Positions 8,066 through 17,232 of a DNA stretch of 64,000 nt are shown in pieces. The notes beneath the pieces were generated by a model. It was given only the letters and a program-made list of their open reading frames with translations, made no database searches and was not told the DNA's origin. The stretch comes from Methylobacterium sp. J-077 (GTDB taxonomy: Bacteria; Pseudomonadota; Alphaproteobacteria; Rhizobiales; Beijerinckiaceae), in assembly GCF_022829365.1 (NCBI RefSeq), contig NZ_JAKSYJ010000111.1:62001-126000 (forward strand), in the 5' to 3' direction. Each line of letters opens with the position of its first letter. Position 1 is the stretch's first letter. The translations under genes and the position numbers were made by a program.

Positions 8066-8397
8066 GCGTGCTGGCGGCCCAGGCGGTCGATCCCGAACTC
8101 GCGCGCCTGCGCGACAGCATCGACAATTTCGATGCGGCGCTGATCCATCTGCTCGCCGAGCGCTTCCGCTGCACGCAGCGGGTCGGCGAGCTCAAGGCCC
8201 GAAAGGGGATCCCCCCTTCCGATCCGGACCGGGAGGCGCGTCAGGTCGCCCGGCTCCGCAAGCTCGCGGTCGACGCCAAGCTCGACCCCGATTTCGCCGA
8301 GAAGTTCCTGGCCTTCGTGGTCAAGGAAGTCATCCGGCACCACCAGACGATCGCGGCCAACCATGCGCCGTCGGTCGAAGAACAGAGAAAGTCTTAA
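8062..8397 (+). CDS. Chorismate mutase, AroQ type
   Basis: The 111-residue all-helical enzyme converts chorismate to prephenate, the first committed step to Phe and Tyr. Typical AroQ features are [49 protein letters not shown], with the basic residues that hold the substrate carboxylates (first-helix Arg, the Lys of GELKARK). It overlaps ffh by four bases and precedes rpsP by four bases, an arrangement known from Rhizobiales. The downstream enzyme pheA lies far away at 44.9 kb. Confidence 0.92.
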   Translation: MSVLAAQAVDPELARLRDSIDNFDAALIHLLAERFRCTQRVGELKARKGIPPSDPDREARQVARLRKLAVDAKLDPDFAEKFLAFVVKEVIRHHQTIAANHAPSVEEQRKS

Positions 8398-8401
8398 ACC
8401 A

Positions 8402-8764
8402 ATGGCCCTGAAGATCCGTCTCACCCGTGGCGGCGCCAAGAAGCGTCCGTACTACCGCATCGTCGTCGCCGACGCCCGCGCCCCCCGCGACGGCCGCTTC
8501 ATCGACAAGGTCGGCGCCTACGACCCGATGAAGCCCAAGGACGATCCGGCCCGGATCCAGCTCGACGCCGAGAAGATCCAGGGCTGGCTCGCCAAGGGCG
8601 CGCAGCCGACCGATCGGGTCCTGCGCTTCCTCGACCAGGCCGGCCTCGCCAAGCGCCCGACCCGCAACAACCCGCAGAAGGCCGAGCCCGGCGAGAAGGC
8701 CAAGGAGCGCGCGACCAAGCGCGCCGAGAAGGCCGCGGCGCCCGCCGAGGACGCCGCCGCGTAA
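8402..8764 (+). CDS. rpsP: 30S ribosomal protein S16
   Basis: The 120-residue product starts [34 protein letters not shown], the conserved S16 opening, needed for assembly of the 30S 5' domain. The usual core is about 80 residues. The extra C-terminal tail from residue 85 is Lys/Ala/Glu-rich ([20 protein letters not shown]), as in other alphaproteobacteria. It is followed 12 bases later by rimM, giving the ancient rpsP-rimM-trmD order interrupted here by an antisense gene. Confidence 0.98.
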   Translation: MALKIRLTRGGAKKRPYYRIVVADARAPRDGRFIDKVGAYDPMKPKDDPARIQLDAEKIQGWLAKGAQPTDRVLRFLDQAGLAKRPTRNNPQKAEPGEKAKERATKRAEKAAAPAEDAAA

Positions 8765-8776
8765 GGCGGCCTGGCC

Positions 8777-9472
8777 ATGGCGCGCCGCCCCGCAGGTTCA
8801 TTCTCCCGCGACGGCGGTCGCCGCGGCCGCGCCGGCACGGCGATCGGTGCCATCGCGCCCGAAGCCGCGACATCGCCCAAGGCACCGGCCCCGAAGCCGG
8901 TGGCGCCGCCCGTGCCGCCCGATCCGAACCTCGTCCTCCTGGGCGAGTTCGGGCGCGCGCACGGGCTCAACGGCGAGGTCCGGCTCAAATCCTACACCGG
9001 CGATCCGTTGGCGATCGCCGGCTACGGCCCGCTCCTGACGTCGGATGGGCGCACGCTGACCTTGTCTGGCGTGCGGACCGCCCCCGGCTCGTCCCCCGAC
9101 ATGCTGATCGCCCGGGTCAAGGATATCGGCAGCCGCAGCGCCGCCGAGACACTCAACCGCATCGCCCTGTTCATCCCCCGCGACCGCTTGGCGGAACCCG
9201 AGGATGACGACGAGGTCTACGCCGCCGACCTGATCGGCGCCACCGCTTTGGACGAGGCCGGCATCGTCGTCGGCACGGTCGTCGCGGTGCCCAATTTCGG
9301 TGGCGGCGACCTGCTCGAACTCCGCCCCGCCGCGGGCGGCGCCACGGCGTTGCTGCCTTTCACCAAGGCGTTCGTGCCGGTGCTGGATCTCCCGCAGCGG
9401 CGTGTGACCGTGGTGCTGCCGGAGGATTTCTTCGCACCGGTGGGCGAGAAGCCCGCCGACGATCCGGGCTGA
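8777..9472 (+). CDS. rimM: 16S rRNA-processing protein RimM
   Basis: The 231-residue maturation factor for the 30S head is recognised by [22 protein letters not shown] at about residues 54-75 and the PRC-barrel segment [18 protein letters not shown]. The conclusion is supported by its position between rpsP and trmD. The first 50 residues are an Ala/Pro/Arg-rich disordered extension absent from enterobacterial RimM. An internal start closer to the conserved domain is not seen, so the extension appears real. Confidence 0.95.
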   Translation: MARRPAGSFSRDGGRRGRAGTAIGAIAPEAATSPKAPAPKPVAPPVPPDPNLVLLGEFGRAHGLNGEVRLKSYTGDPLAIAGYGPLLTSDGRTLTLSGVRTAPGSSPDMLIARVKDIGSRSAAETLNRIALFIPRDRLAEPEDDDEVYAADLIGATALDEAGIVVGTVVAVPNFGGGDLLELRPAAGGATALLPFTKAFVPVLDLPQRRVTVVLPEDFFAPVGEKPADDPG

Positions 9473-9528
9473 GATTTTTTTGGACCTCACACGCCTGCAC
9501 CGTGGCCTGACCGCGCGATCCGAGCCGG

Positions 9529-10248
9529 TCAGCGCGGCGTCGCCGCATCCCGGCACGGGCGGATCGAGTCCGGGCGCGGCCTCGCCTCCGGCGCCGGCGC
9601 CGCGAAGATCGCCAGATAGGCGCCGCCGCTTAGAGATTGGAACCCGATCTCGCGAAAACCGGCGGCGGCGAGCTCGCAGCGGAGCAGCGCCGGCGGGGTG
9701 CCGTGGCGCGAGGGGATATCGTCGGCGTCGACGATGCCGACCCGCCCGCCCGGGCGCATCGCCGGTGCGAGGTTGTGCAGAAGACCGAAGGGCTGGGCGA
9801 TCTCGTGGTACATGTGCACGAGGATCGCGGCATCGACCGAGGCCGGGGGCAGGCGCGGATCGTGGGGCTCGCCCCGCACCACGGTGACGTTGTCGAGCCC
9901 CTTCACCCGCCGCTCCAGGCTCGCCAGATAGGCGGGGGTCACGTCCTCGGCGAGGACCTTGCCGTTCGGCCCCACCCGGGGGCTCAGGCGCACCACGTAG
10001 TAGCCGCTGCCGGCGCCGATATCGGCCACGGTCTCGCCTGGGGCGATGCCCATCCCGCGGGCGACCGCATCGAACTCGCCGGCTCTGTCCCGCGCGGCCT
10101 CCGAGGACCATTGCGGCGCCACGATCTCGGCCACCGGCCGGTCGGGCTTCGGGAACGCGCCCGCGGGCGCGCCCGGAGGCGCCAGAGGGCCCGCCGCGAG
10201 GGCTGGTCCCGCCAGCAAGACGGTTAAGAGGAGCGTGCGCCGGATCAT
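9529..10248 (-). CDS. Exported class I SAM-dependent methyltransferase-like protein
   Basis: The 239-residue product combines a signal peptide ([20 protein letters not shown]) with a Rossmann methyltransferase core: [20 protein letters not shown] (SAM motif I, about residues 73-92), a YLASLERR helix, and [12 protein letters not shown]. Exported SAM enzymes are biochemically puzzling because SAM is cytosolic. Related proteins of this shape are common in proteobacteria and usually unassigned. It lies antisense between rimM and trmD. The ATG at 10248 is used in place of an upstream TTG. Confidence 0.8.
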   Translation of the reverse strand: MIRRTLLLTVLLAGPALAAGPLAPPGAPAGAFPKPDRPVAEIVAPQWSSEAARDRAGEFDAVARGMGIAPGETVADIGAGSGYYVVRLSPRVGPNGKVLAEDVTPAYLASLERRVKGLDNVTVVRGEPHDPRLPPASVDAAILVHMYHEIAQPFGLLHNLAPAMRPGGRVGIVDADDIPSRHGTPPALLRCELAAAGFREIGFQSLSGGAYLAIFAAPAPEARPRPDSIRPCRDAATPR

Positions 10249-10323
10249 GGCCGACAACCCGCCGCGGGGCCGAACGGTGCCCGGGCCGTTGACCGTGCCG
10301 CACCCCGCGCGCGATCAAGCGCC

Positions 10324-11067
10324 ATGACGCGCGCGGAAACGCCCTGGCGGGCCACGATCCTCACCCTCTACCCGGAGATGTTCCCGGGGCCGCTGGGCGT
10401 ATCGCTGTCCGGCGACGCGCTCACCCGGGGCGACTGGAGCCTGGAGGCGCGCAACATCCGCGAGCACGGGCTCGGCCGCCACCGCTCGGTGGACGACACC
10501 CCGGCCGGCGGCGGCGCCGGGATGGTGCTGCGCTGCGACGTGCTCGCCGCTGCCATCGACGCCGCGACCGAAGCGGATGATCCGCGGCCCCGGCTGCTGA
10601 TGTCCCCCCGCGGCCGGCCGCTGAGCCAGGCCCGGGTGCGGGCGCTCGCCGCCGGCCCGGGGGCGCTGATCGTCTGCGGCCGGTTCGAGGGCGTCGACGA
10701 GCGCGTCATCGCCGGCCGCGCCCTGGAGGAGGTCTCGATCGGCGATTACGTGCTCTCCGGGGGCGAGATCGCCGCCCTGGTGGTGCTCGACGCCTGCGTC
10801 CGGCTCCTGCCCGGGGTGATGGGCAAGGCGCAATCGGGCGACGAGGAAAGCTTCGAGGGCGGGCTTCTCGAATATCCCCACTACACCCGGCCCCGCGACT
10901 GGGAGGGCCGGCCGATCCCGGAGGTGCTGTCGGGCGGGAATCACGGGGCCATCGCCCGGTGGCGCCGCGCGGAAGCCGAGCGGATCACCGCCCAGCGGCG
11001 CCCGGACCTTCAGGTAGGCTCCAATCAGGCGGGCTCCAAGTCGATGACCGGCCCGTCGCACTCGTAA
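10324..11067 (+). CDS. trmD: tRNA (guanine-N1)-methyltransferase TrmD
   Basis: The 247-residue enzyme methylates G37 of tRNAs reading CNN-type codons and prevents frameshifting. It shows the TrmD start ([16 protein letters not shown]), [17 protein letters not shown], the trefoil-knot SAM site [15 protein letters not shown] and [14 protein letters not shown], and the tRNA-binding end [12 protein letters not shown]...EVLSGGNH. The last 15-20 residues are unconserved and overlap an opposing small gene. The usual neighbour rplS does not follow. Confidence 0.97.
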   Translation: MTRAETPWRATILTLYPEMFPGPLGVSLSGDALTRGDWSLEARNIREHGLGRHRSVDDTPAGGGAGMVLRCDVLAAAIDAATEADDPRPRLLMSPRGRPLSQARVRALAAGPGALIVCGRFEGVDERVIAGRALEEVSIGDYVLSGGEIAALVVLDACVRLLPGVMGKAQSGDEESFEGGLLEYPHYTRPRDWEGRPIPEVLSGGNHGAIARWRRAEAERITAQRRPDLQVGSNQAGSKSMTGPSHS

Positions 11068-11204
11068 TCCAGAGGATCGAGTTGCAGCGGCTGGGCGGCG
11101 GGACGCCCGAGCCGGCCCGCAACGGCGAAGCGGGCCGTTAACGCGCCGATAACCATAAGTAAAACTGACCAGATCGACAGTAGTACAGCGCTGTGGAAAG
11201 ACAT
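11025..11204 (-). CDS. Small single-span membrane protein overlapping trmD 3' end
   Basis: The 59-residue frame starts [26 protein letters not shown], one N-terminal transmembrane helix, and ends in an acidic tail ([14 protein letters not shown]). GAGG lies seven bases before the ATG. It is convergent with trmD and overlaps its last 43 bases, inside trmD's unconserved tail, which is unusual but tolerable. No family is recognised. It could be a chance frame, but the helix plus ribosome-binding site support it. Confidence 0.5.
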   Translation of the reverse strand: MSFHSAVLLSIWSVLLMVIGALTARFAVAGRLGRPAAQPLQLDPLDYECDGPVIDLEPA

Positions 11205-11407
11205 CAGCGTACCTCGAACGCGACACGGCACGGCATTAAGGCTAATGCGCCAAGCTTAATCGACGGTTCCGTGGACCCGAACAGCCTGTCCCGGCGAGGG
11301 GCACGCGCCGAAGACTGCAGCCCGGGCAAGCGCTTGCCAGACGCCGGGATTGGGCGCATCCCCGGCCCGGGACACTCCTCCCCGCCGAGGAGCGCCCATC
11401 TGCAAGG

Positions 11408-12586
11408 ATGGATCCGACGATGAGCCGACCCGACAGGCGCCCGCGCGTTCCCCATTTCTCGTCCGGCCCCTGTGCCAAGCGCCCGGGCTGGACTCCGGCC
11501 GCCCTGGCCGACGCCGCGCTCGGCCGGTCGCATCGCTCGGCTCTCGGCAAGGCCAAGCTCGGCCGGGCGATCGACCTGACCCGCTCGGTGCTGCAGGTGC
11601 CCGCCGATTACCGGATCGGCATCGTGCCGGCCTCCGACACCGGCGCCGTCGAGATGGCGATGTGGACCCTGCTCGGGCCGCGTCCCGTGGAGGTCGCGGC
11701 TTGGGAAGCGTTCGGCAAGGAGTGGGTCACCGACGCCCTGAAGCAGCTCAAGATCGCGCCCAGGATTCATCAGACGCCCTACGGCGTGCTGCCGGATCTG
11801 TCGGCGATCGACACGAAGACCAACGACGTGGTCTTCACCTGGAACGGCACCGCCGCCGGCGTGAAGGTCCCGAACGGCGACTGGATCGCCGCCGACCGCG
11901 CCGGCCTGACGATCTGCGACGCCACCTCGGCGGCCTTCGCGCAGCCCCTCCCCTGGGACAAGCTCGATGTCGTCACCTTCTCCTGGCAGAAGGTGATGGG
12001 CGGCGAGGCCGCGCACGGCATGCTGGTGCTCTCGCCCCGGGCGGTCGAGCGGCTGGAAAGCCATGTCCCGGCCTGGCCGCTGCCGAAGGTGTTCCGGCTC
12101 GCCAAGGACGGCAAGCTGATCGAGGGCATCTTCAAGGGCGACACGATCAACACGCCCTCGATGCTGGCCGTGGAGGATTACCTCGACACCCTGGACTGGG
12201 CGGTGCGGATCGGCGGCCTGCCGGCGCTCCACGCCCGGGCCGACGCCAACGCCAAGGCGATCTACGACTGGGTCGCCCGGACGCCCTGGATCGCGCCGCT
12301 GGCGGTCGATCCCGCGACCTACTCGAACACCGGCGTGTGCCTGGTGATCGCCGACCCGGACGTGCTCGCCCGCGGCGACGCCGCGGTGGCGGCCCTGGCC
12401 TCGGGCATCGTCGAGCGCCTCGACCGCGAGGGCGTCGCCCTCGACGTCGGCGCCTACCGCGACGCCCCGGCCGGCCTGCGGATCTGGTGCGGCGCCACCG
12501 TGGAGACCGCCGATCTCGAGGCGCTGACACCCTGGCTGGACTGGGCGTTCGCGGAGGAAAAGGCGGCCCTGAGCCGGGCGGCGTAG
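11408..12586 (+). CDS. serC: Phosphoserine aminotransferase
   Basis: The 392-residue PLP enzyme converts 3-phosphohydroxypyruvate and glutamate to phosphoserine and 2-oxoglutarate. It has the alphaproteobacterial SerC opening [18 protein letters not shown], and the PLP lysine is the Lys of [15 protein letters not shown] near residue 198. Full length fits the family (about 390). A second ATG at 11420 is possible; AAGGA at 11405 suits either. SerA is not adjacent. In a serine-cycle methylotroph this pathway serves biosynthetic serine during multicarbon growth. Confidence 0.93.
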   Translation: MDPTMSRPDRRPRVPHFSSGPCAKRPGWTPAALADAALGRSHRSALGKAKLGRAIDLTRSVLQVPADYRIGIVPASDTGAVEMAMWTLLGPRPVEVAAWEAFGKEWVTDALKQLKIAPRIHQTPYGVLPDLSAIDTKTNDVVFTWNGTAAGVKVPNGDWIAADRAGLTICDATSAAFAQPLPWDKLDVVTFSWQKVMGGEAAHGMLVLSPRAVERLESHVPAWPLPKVFRLAKDGKLIEGIFKGDTINTPSMLAVEDYLDTLDWAVRIGGLPALHARADANAKAIYDWVARTPWIAPLAVDPATYSNTGVCLVIADPDVLARGDAAVAALASGIVERLDREGVALDVGAYRDAPAGLRIWCGATVETADLEALTPWLDWAFAEEKAALSRAA

Positions 12587-12618
12587 CGCGACTCGGCCGG
12601 GTCTCTCCGACGAATCCG

Positions 12619-12660
12619 CCTCATCATGAGGGGCCCGCGTAAGCGGACCTCGAAAGAGCC
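12619..12660 (+). repeat. Dispersed palindromic repeat, degenerate copy
   Basis: The stretch CCTCATCATGAGGGGC ... CCTCGAAAGAGCC matches, with several changes, the units CCTCATCCTGAGGTGC ... CCTCGAAGGAGCC at 29125-29170. The outer bases CCTCATCATGAGG are themselves a palindrome. It is a REP-like intergenic element shared between two distant sites in this window. Confidence 0.55.
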
Positions 12661-12805
12661 ATCCGCGAGCGGCTGCGGTCGCGGGATCGGGACGTGCGCC
12701 GGGGAGGTGCCGTAGCCCGTCCCAGCCTCGCGCGCGGAGTGATCCGGCCCGAAGCCGTGTCGGACGTGCCCTGAGGGGCGTCCCCCGAGCCCAAGTCCAG
12801 ACCAG

Positions 12806-12831
12806 CCCCGGCCCAGACGGAGCCGGGGTTT
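12806..12831 (+). terminator. Terminator-like stem-loop
   Basis: CCCCGGC and GCCGGGG flank a short loop and are followed by TTT. The sequence CCCCGGCCCAGACGGAGCC is nearly identical to the terminator at 13939 between aqpZ and amtB, suggesting a duplicated terminator cassette. It lies 220 bases after serC, so its assignment to that gene is uncertain. Confidence 0.45.
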
Positions 12832-12996
12832 CCCGCGCCTGCGATGCGGCCCCGCGTAGTCCGGGCCGCCGGGCGGAGCCAGCCTACGATCGCGGCACGA
12901 CCTGCTGCTGAAGGGCCGTGCGGCAACCTCAGCAAGGACTCGACCCCTCTGAGGATGCCGAGCCCCTATCGATCGCGCGGGCGAGCCCGTGCGGCT

Positions 12997-13015
12997 TGAA
13001 TTGATATTCAATTCA
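12997..13015 (+). promoter_or_regulatory. Perfect AT-rich palindrome upstream of aquaporin gene
   Basis: TGAATTGATATTCAATTCA is a perfect inverted repeat with 8-base arms around a TAT centre, set in a sudden low-GC pocket 129 bases before the aqpZ start. In a genome with this GC content such a palindrome is unlikely by chance and looks like an operator for a dimeric regulator. The regulator is not identified. Confidence 0.45.
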
Positions 13016-13143
13016 TGCAGTATTTAATTGTATCTGGGTCGAATATTGCGGCCAAGATAAAAATACCGCGTCGCTTCAGGCGAAGACCCTCGATCTTATA
13101 CTTTGCGATCGGCCCGAAAACTCAGCCCTCGAAAGGTTCGGAC

Positions 13144-13884
13144 ATGGATCACGACACGATGCGCAGGGCGACCGCCGAGCTGTTCGGCACCTTCTGGCTG
13201 ACCTTCGGGGGATGCGGTGCGGCGGTCCTGTCGGCGGCCTTTCCGGAACTCGGCATCGGCTTCCTCGGCGTCGCCTTCGCGTTCGGCCTCACGGTGCTGA
13301 CTATGGCCTACGCGGTCGGGCATATCTCGGGCGGGCATTTCAACCCGGCCGTGACGCTCGGCCTGTGGTCGGCGCGGCGGTGCGCGAACCGGCACGTGCT
13401 GCCCTACATCGCCGCCCAGGTGATCGGCGCGATCCTGGCGGCGGGCGTGCTCTACGCGATCGCGTCGGGAAAGCCGGGATGGATCCCGAACGGCTTCGCC
13501 GCGAACGGGTACGGCGATCTCAGCCCCGGCAAGTACAGCCTCACGGCGTGCCTGATCACCGAATTCCTGACGACGTTCTTCTTCGTCTTCATCATCGTCG
13601 GCACGACCTCGAAGGGTGCGGCCGCCGGCTTTGCCGGCATCCCCATCGGTTTCGCGCTGGTGCTGATCCACCTGATCTCGATCCCGGTGACCAACACCTC
13701 GGTCAATCCGGCGCGCAGCACGGGGCCGGCCCTGATCGCCGGCGGCGCCTACGTCACGCAGCTCTGGCTGTTCTGGCTGGCGCCGATCCTCGGGGCCATG
13801 ACCGCCGGAGCGATGGGGCGGTGGTTCTACGAGCCCGCCGACGTGGTCGAGACGCGTGTGGTCGAGAAACGCGCCGTGGCGTGA
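13144..13884 (+). CDS. aqpZ: Aquaporin Z-like water channel
   Basis: The 246-residue MIP-family channel has six predicted transmembrane helices and both NPA half-helix motifs: [12 protein letters not shown] at about residues 62-73 and [16 protein letters not shown] at about 183-198. The Arg directly after the second NPA is the selectivity-filter Arg. A narrow filter (TSVNPAR) favours a water-selective AqpZ assignment over a glycerol facilitator. The ATG at 13144 gives the conserved start [23 protein letters not shown]. Confidence 0.93.
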   Translation: MDHDTMRRATAELFGTFWLTFGGCGAAVLSAAFPELGIGFLGVAFAFGLTVLTMAYAVGHISGGHFNPAVTLGLWSARRCANRHVLPYIAAQVIGAILAAGVLYAIASGKPGWIPNGFAANGYGDLSPGKYSLTACLITEFLTTFFFVFIIVGTTSKGAAAGFAGIPIGFALVLIHLISIPVTNTSVNPARSTGPALIAGGAYVTQLWLFWLAPILGAMTAGAMGRWFYEPADVVETRVVEKRAVA

Positions 13885-13933
13885 GGTCTCTGCGGCGCGA
13901 CCACCGGGAACGCCGCCTCGGGCATCCGACATG

Positions 13934-13966
13934 AAAAACCCCGGCCCACACGGAGCCGGGGTTTTC
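13934..13966. terminator. Bidirectional terminator between aqpZ and amtB
   Basis: AAAAACCCCGGC and GCCGGGGTTTT form a stem with A-run and T-run flanks on both strands, between the convergent aqpZ (stop 13884) and amtB (stop 14008) genes. It can terminate both transcripts. Confidence 0.85.
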
Positions 13967-14007
13967 CTTTGGTCAAGACGGGCCCCGCAGGGCGGCGCCG
14001 GTCGCTC

Positions 14008-15519
14008 TCAGTAGTTGTAGGCGCGCTCGCCGTGGTCGGCGATGTCGAGGCCCTCGCGCTCTTCTTCCTGGGTCACCCGCAGGCCGATCGTCAGGTCGAC
14101 GAGCTTGTACAGGATCGCCGAGCCGATGCCCGACCACAGGAGCGTCAGACCGACCGCTTCAGCCTGGATGATGAGCTGGCTCATCATGTCGTAGGCACCG
14201 ACCGCCAGCTCGCCCGGCTTCGAGGTGTAGTCGGGGATGCCGACGCCGCCGAGGTTGGGATCGACCAGGATGCCGGTCGCCAGGGCGCCCAGGATGCCGC
14301 CGATGCAGTGGACGCCGAACACGTCGAGGGAGTCGTCGTAGCCGAGCGCGTTCTTCACGGTGGAGCACATCACGAAGCAGACCACGCCGGCCACGAGGCC
14401 GAGCACGATCGAGCCCATCGGGCCGGCAAAGCCCGAGGCCGGGGTGACGGCCACGAGGCCGGCGACCGCGCCCGAGAGCATGCCGAGCAGCGACGGCTTG
14501 CCCTTGAGCGCCCACTCGGCGAACAGCCACGCCACCGCGGCGCCGCAGGTCGCCACGAAGGTGTTGAGCATCGCCAGCGCGGCGGTGCCGTTGGACTCCA
14601 GGTTCGAGCCGGCGTTGAAGCCGAACCAGCCGACCCACAGCAGCGAGGCGCCGATCATGGTCATGGTCAGCGAGTGCGGGGCGAGCAGGTCGCGGCCGTA
14701 GCCGATGCGCTTGCCCATGATCAGGCAGCCGACGAAGCCGGCGATGCCCGCGTTGATGTGCACCACGGTGCCGCCCGCGAAGTCGAGGGCGCCCTTCTGG
14801 AAGAGGAAGCCCGCATCCTTGTTGACCGCGTCCAGCGCCGCCTGGGCGGTCGCCTTCGAGGCGTCGTCGGTGGCGGCAGCGAGCGCCTTGGCAGCGTTGC
14901 CGACGGCATCCGGCCCGGCCCAGTACCAGACCATGTGGGCCATCGGGAAGTAGATGACCGTGACCCAGAGGATCGTGAAGACCACGAGCGCCGAGAACTT
15001 CATCCGCTCGGCGAAGGCGCCGACGATCAGGGCGGGCGTGATCATCGCGAACGTCATCTGGAAGCAGAGGTAGGCGTATTCGGGGATCACGACGCCGTTG
15101 GAGAAGGTCGCCACCGTCGAGTTCGCGTCGATGCCCTTCAGGAACGCCTTCGACAGGCCGCCGACGAAGTCGTTGATGCCGCCGCCGTTGGTGAAGGCGA
15201 GGCTGTAGCCGTAGAACACCCACAGCAGGCCGACGATCGACACGATCGCGAACACCTGGGTCAGCACCGAGAGCATGTTCTTGGTGCGCACGAGGCCGCC
15301 GTAGAACAGGGCCAGGCCCGGCACGCTCATCATGAGCACCAGCGCCGAGGAGATCATCATCCAGGCCGTGTCGCCCTTGTTGGGCAGCGGCGCGGCAGCG
15401 GCGGCCGGGGCCGCGGTGGCGGCTTCCGGTACCGGGGTCTGCGCGAGAGAGGGCTCGATCAAGAGGGCGGCGAGCGCCGCTCCTCCCAATCCGAGCATGA
15501 GGGCATTACGAACTTTCAT
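14008..15519 (-). CDS. amtB: Ammonium transporter AmtB
   Basis: The 503-residue Amt/Rh channel begins with a cleavable signal peptide (MKVRNALMLGLGGAALAALLIEPSLAQ) and then about eleven transmembrane helices. Recognisable parts are TAWMMISSALVLMMSVPGLALFYGGLVRTKN, the pore region GGTVVHINAGIAGFVG and DVFGVHCIGGILGAL, which hold the twin-histidine pore residues. An insertion of about 30 residues around DAVGNAAKALAAATDD...AVNKDAG is longer than in E. coli. It lies 84 bases downstream of glnK, forming the conserved glnK-amtB operon for nitrogen limitation. Confidence 0.97.
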   Translation of the reverse strand: MKVRNALMLGLGGAALAALLIEPSLAQTPVPEAATAAPAAAAAPLPNKGDTAWMMISSALVLMMSVPGLALFYGGLVRTKNMLSVLTQVFAIVSIVGLLWVFYGYSLAFTNGGGINDFVGGLSKAFLKGIDANSTVATFSNGVVIPEYAYLCFQMTFAMITPALIVGAFAERMKFSALVVFTILWVTVIYFPMAHMVWYWAGPDAVGNAAKALAAATDDASKATAQAALDAVNKDAGFLFQKGALDFAGGTVVHINAGIAGFVGCLIMGKRIGYGRDLLAPHSLTMTMIGASLLWVGWFGFNAGSNLESNGTAALAMLNTFVATCGAAVAWLFAEWALKGKPSLLGMLSGAVAGLVAVTPASGFAGPMGSIVLGLVAGVVCFVMCSTVKNALGYDDSLDVFGVHCIGGILGALATGILVDPNLGGVGIPDYTSKPGELAVGAYDMMSQLIIQAEAVGLTLLWSGIGSAILYKLVDLTIGLRVTQEEEREGLDIADHGERAYNY

Positions 15520-15603
15520 GGACAGGTGGCTCCCGGTCGCGATTCGTTGAGCGTTGCGTAAGGGTGGAGGCTATCGGCGGGCCCGGACGTGCCGGGCCGC
15601 GGC

Positions 15604-15942
15604 TCAGAGGGCGTCGGCGTCGGTCTCGCCGGTCCGGATGCGCACCGCCTTCTCGAGGGGCAGCACGAAGATCTTGCCGTCGCCGATCTGGCCGGTGCGC
15701 GCCGCGCCCGCGATGGCATCGATGACGCTGGAGGTCAGGTCGGAGGCGACCGCGACCTCGATCTTGAGCTTCGGCAGGAAGCTCACCGCATATTCCGCGC
15801 CCCGGTAGATCTCGGTGTGACCCTTCTGGCGGCCGTAGCCCTTCACTTCCGTCACCGTCAGCCCGTGGACGCCGATTCCGGTGAGCGCGTCGCGCACCTC
15901 CTCCAGCTTGAACGGCTTGATGATGGCCATCACGATCTTCAT
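15604..15942 (-). CDS. glnK: Nitrogen regulatory protein P-II (GlnK type)
   Basis: The 112-residue trimeric signal protein reports 2-oxoglutarate and ATP/ADP and blocks AmtB when nitrogen is plentiful. The start MKIVMAIIKPFKLEEVRDAL is canonical, Tyr51 in the T-loop (EIYRGAEYAVSF) is the uridylylation site, and the C-terminal VRIRTGETDADAL is standard. The Phe-Lys after IKP and linkage to amtB support GlnK over GlnB. The ATG at 15942 is chosen over the longer frame because it gives exact family length. Confidence 0.97.
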   Translation of the reverse strand: MKIVMAIIKPFKLEEVRDALTGIGVHGLTVTEVKGYGRQKGHTEIYRGAEYAVSFLPKLKIEVAVASDLTSSVIDAIAGAARTGQIGDGKIFVLPLEKAVRIRTGETDADAL

Positions 15943-16054
15943 GGGCGGCGCCCCCTTACAGAGTCCTTGGAAACCGATGCCGTCGCACGAGTTGCGCGGC
16001 GACCCGGCCCGGGTCGCCCGCTGAGCCGGGCTGGCCCGCGGTTGAGCGGGACTA

Positions 16055-16070
16055 TTCAAGGACTATGCCA
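16055..16070 (-). promoter_or_regulatory. Candidate sigma-54 promoter of glnK-amtB
   Basis: Minus-strand TGGCATAGTCCTTGAA matches the -24/-12 consensus TGGCAC-N5-TTGCA with exact spacing; the -12 box has GA where GC is usual. It is about 113 bases upstream of the glnK ATG. NtrC and sigma-54 control of glnK-amtB is standard in proteobacteria. Confidence 0.5.
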
Positions 16071-16243
16071 CCCAAGCTCGGCGGGGAACATTTCAGCCGG
16101 ACGCAGTTATGCCCAGCAAATAGCCGGATCGGATCAGGCTAGAGGCAGAGACTTTGCTCTGTCCGCTCAATAAGCGGGCAATCGCTGCAAAAGTATGCGT
16201 TTTTTGCCGTTGCATTTCTGCAACGCACGCTGGCGAAGACGTT

Positions 16244-17143
16244 TTAATCCCTGTGTGGCCGAATCAAACCCTCCTGCGCCACCGAGGCGACGAGGTTGCC
16301 GGCGCGGTCGAAGATCTGGCCGCGGGCGAAGCCCCGGGCGCCGCCTGCGGCCGGACTGTCCTGGGCGTAGAGCAGCCACTCGTCGATCCGGACCGGCTGA
16401 TGGAACCAAAGGGCGTGGTCGAGGCTCGCCGCCTGGATGGTGGGATCGAACACCGAGCTGGCATGCGGAATCAGCGACACGTCCAGCAGGGTCATGTCGG
16501 AGGCGTAGGCCAGCACTGCCCGGTGCAGGGCCGGATCGTCGGGCAGGGATGAGGCCGCGCGCAGCCAGACATTGAACACCGGCTCAGGCGGCGCACCGCC
16601 CTTGCGGCGGGCGGTGTAGCGGTCGAGGTCGACCGGGCGCAGCTCGATCGGGCGCTCCCGGCCGAAATAGGCGGCGACCGCCTCGGGCATCCCGGCGGCG
16701 CCGGAGGCCGCCAGAGCCTTGCCGTCGAGGAGGCCGTCCGGCCCCGCGACATCGGGCATGGCCGGCTGGTGCTCGAACCCACCCTCGGACACCTGATAGG
16801 AGATCGTGGTGGCGAAGATCGCCCGCCCGTGCTGGATCGCCTTGACCCGCCTTGTGGTGAAGCTGCGCCCGTCGCGGATGCGCTCGACCTCGTAGACGAT
16901 CGGCGCGCGGGGATCGCCCGGGAGCATGAAATAGGCGTGGAGCGAATGGGCCGGCCGGTCGTCCGGCACCGTGCGGGTGGCGGCCACCAGGGCCTGGGCC
17001 ACCACCTGGCCTCCGAACACCCGGCGCCAGCCGGTCTTGGGGTTCTGGCCCCGGAACAGGTCGACCTCGAGTCGCTCCAAGTCGAGGATGGCGATGAGCT
17101 CGGCGACCGCGTCGGTCATCGCGTCGGTGGTGGCGTCGGTCAT
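16244..17143 (-). CDS. tesB: Acyl-CoA thioesterase II (TesB family)
   Basis: The 299-residue double-hotdog enzyme hydrolyses acyl-CoA to free acid and CoA. N-terminal RGQNPKTGWRRVFGGQVVAQALVAA and C-terminal SVFDPTIQAASLDHALWFHQP...QDSPAAGGARGFARGQIFDRAGNLVASVAQEGLIR match TesB, including the segments that hold the Asp, Thr/Ser and Gln active-site residues. The N-terminus has a short repeat (TDATTDAMTDAVAEL). It is divergent from the UbiH-type gene, 89 bases apart. Confidence 0.92.
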   Translation of the reverse strand: MTDATTDAMTDAVAELIAILDLERLEVDLFRGQNPKTGWRRVFGGQVVAQALVAATRTVPDDRPAHSLHAYFMLPGDPRAPIVYEVERIRDGRSFTTRRVKAIQHGRAIFATTISYQVSEGGFEHQPAMPDVAGPDGLLDGKALAASGAAGMPEAVAAYFGRERPIELRPVDLDRYTARRKGGAPPEPVFNVWLRAASSLPDDPALHRAVLAYASDMTLLDVSLIPHASSVFDPTIQAASLDHALWFHQPVRIDEWLLYAQDSPAAGGARGFARGQIFDRAGNLVASVAQEGLIRPHRD

Positions 17144-17232
17144 GAGTCGCGGGGTTTCCGTTCGTCGTCCAAACGCGACATAGGCCTTTCGGGCGGAGCG
17201 ATCCACGCGCTCGGCCCCCAGATCGGAGATCC

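Larger units (their letters stand above)
12587..13143 (+). other. Long intergenic region between serC and the aquaporin gene
   Basis: These 557 bases hold no convincing gene; the frames across them are composition artefacts. Contents visible are a degenerate copy of a dispersed repeat (12619-12660), a terminator-like stem-loop (12806-12831), and an abrupt fall in GC from about 12995 to 13110 that contains a perfect palindrome (12997-13015). This AT-rich part is the likely control region of the aquaporin gene. Confidence 0.5.

Noticed and set aside
12454..13011. Minus-strand frame across the serC-aqpZ gap
   Set aside because: It begins inside low-GC regulatory-like DNA, crosses a terminator stem and ends inside serC; the sequence has no protein features.
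13969..15561. A 530-codon frame antisense to amtB
   Set aside because: Composition is dominated by Arg/His/Ala/Glu with no recognisable domain, while the minus strand encodes a complete ammonium transporter.
16208..16226. Stem-loop CGTTGCA-TTTC-TGCAACG after the TesB gene as a terminator
   Set aside because: On the minus strand it is followed by A residues, not T, so it does not fit an intrinsic terminator; role unclear.
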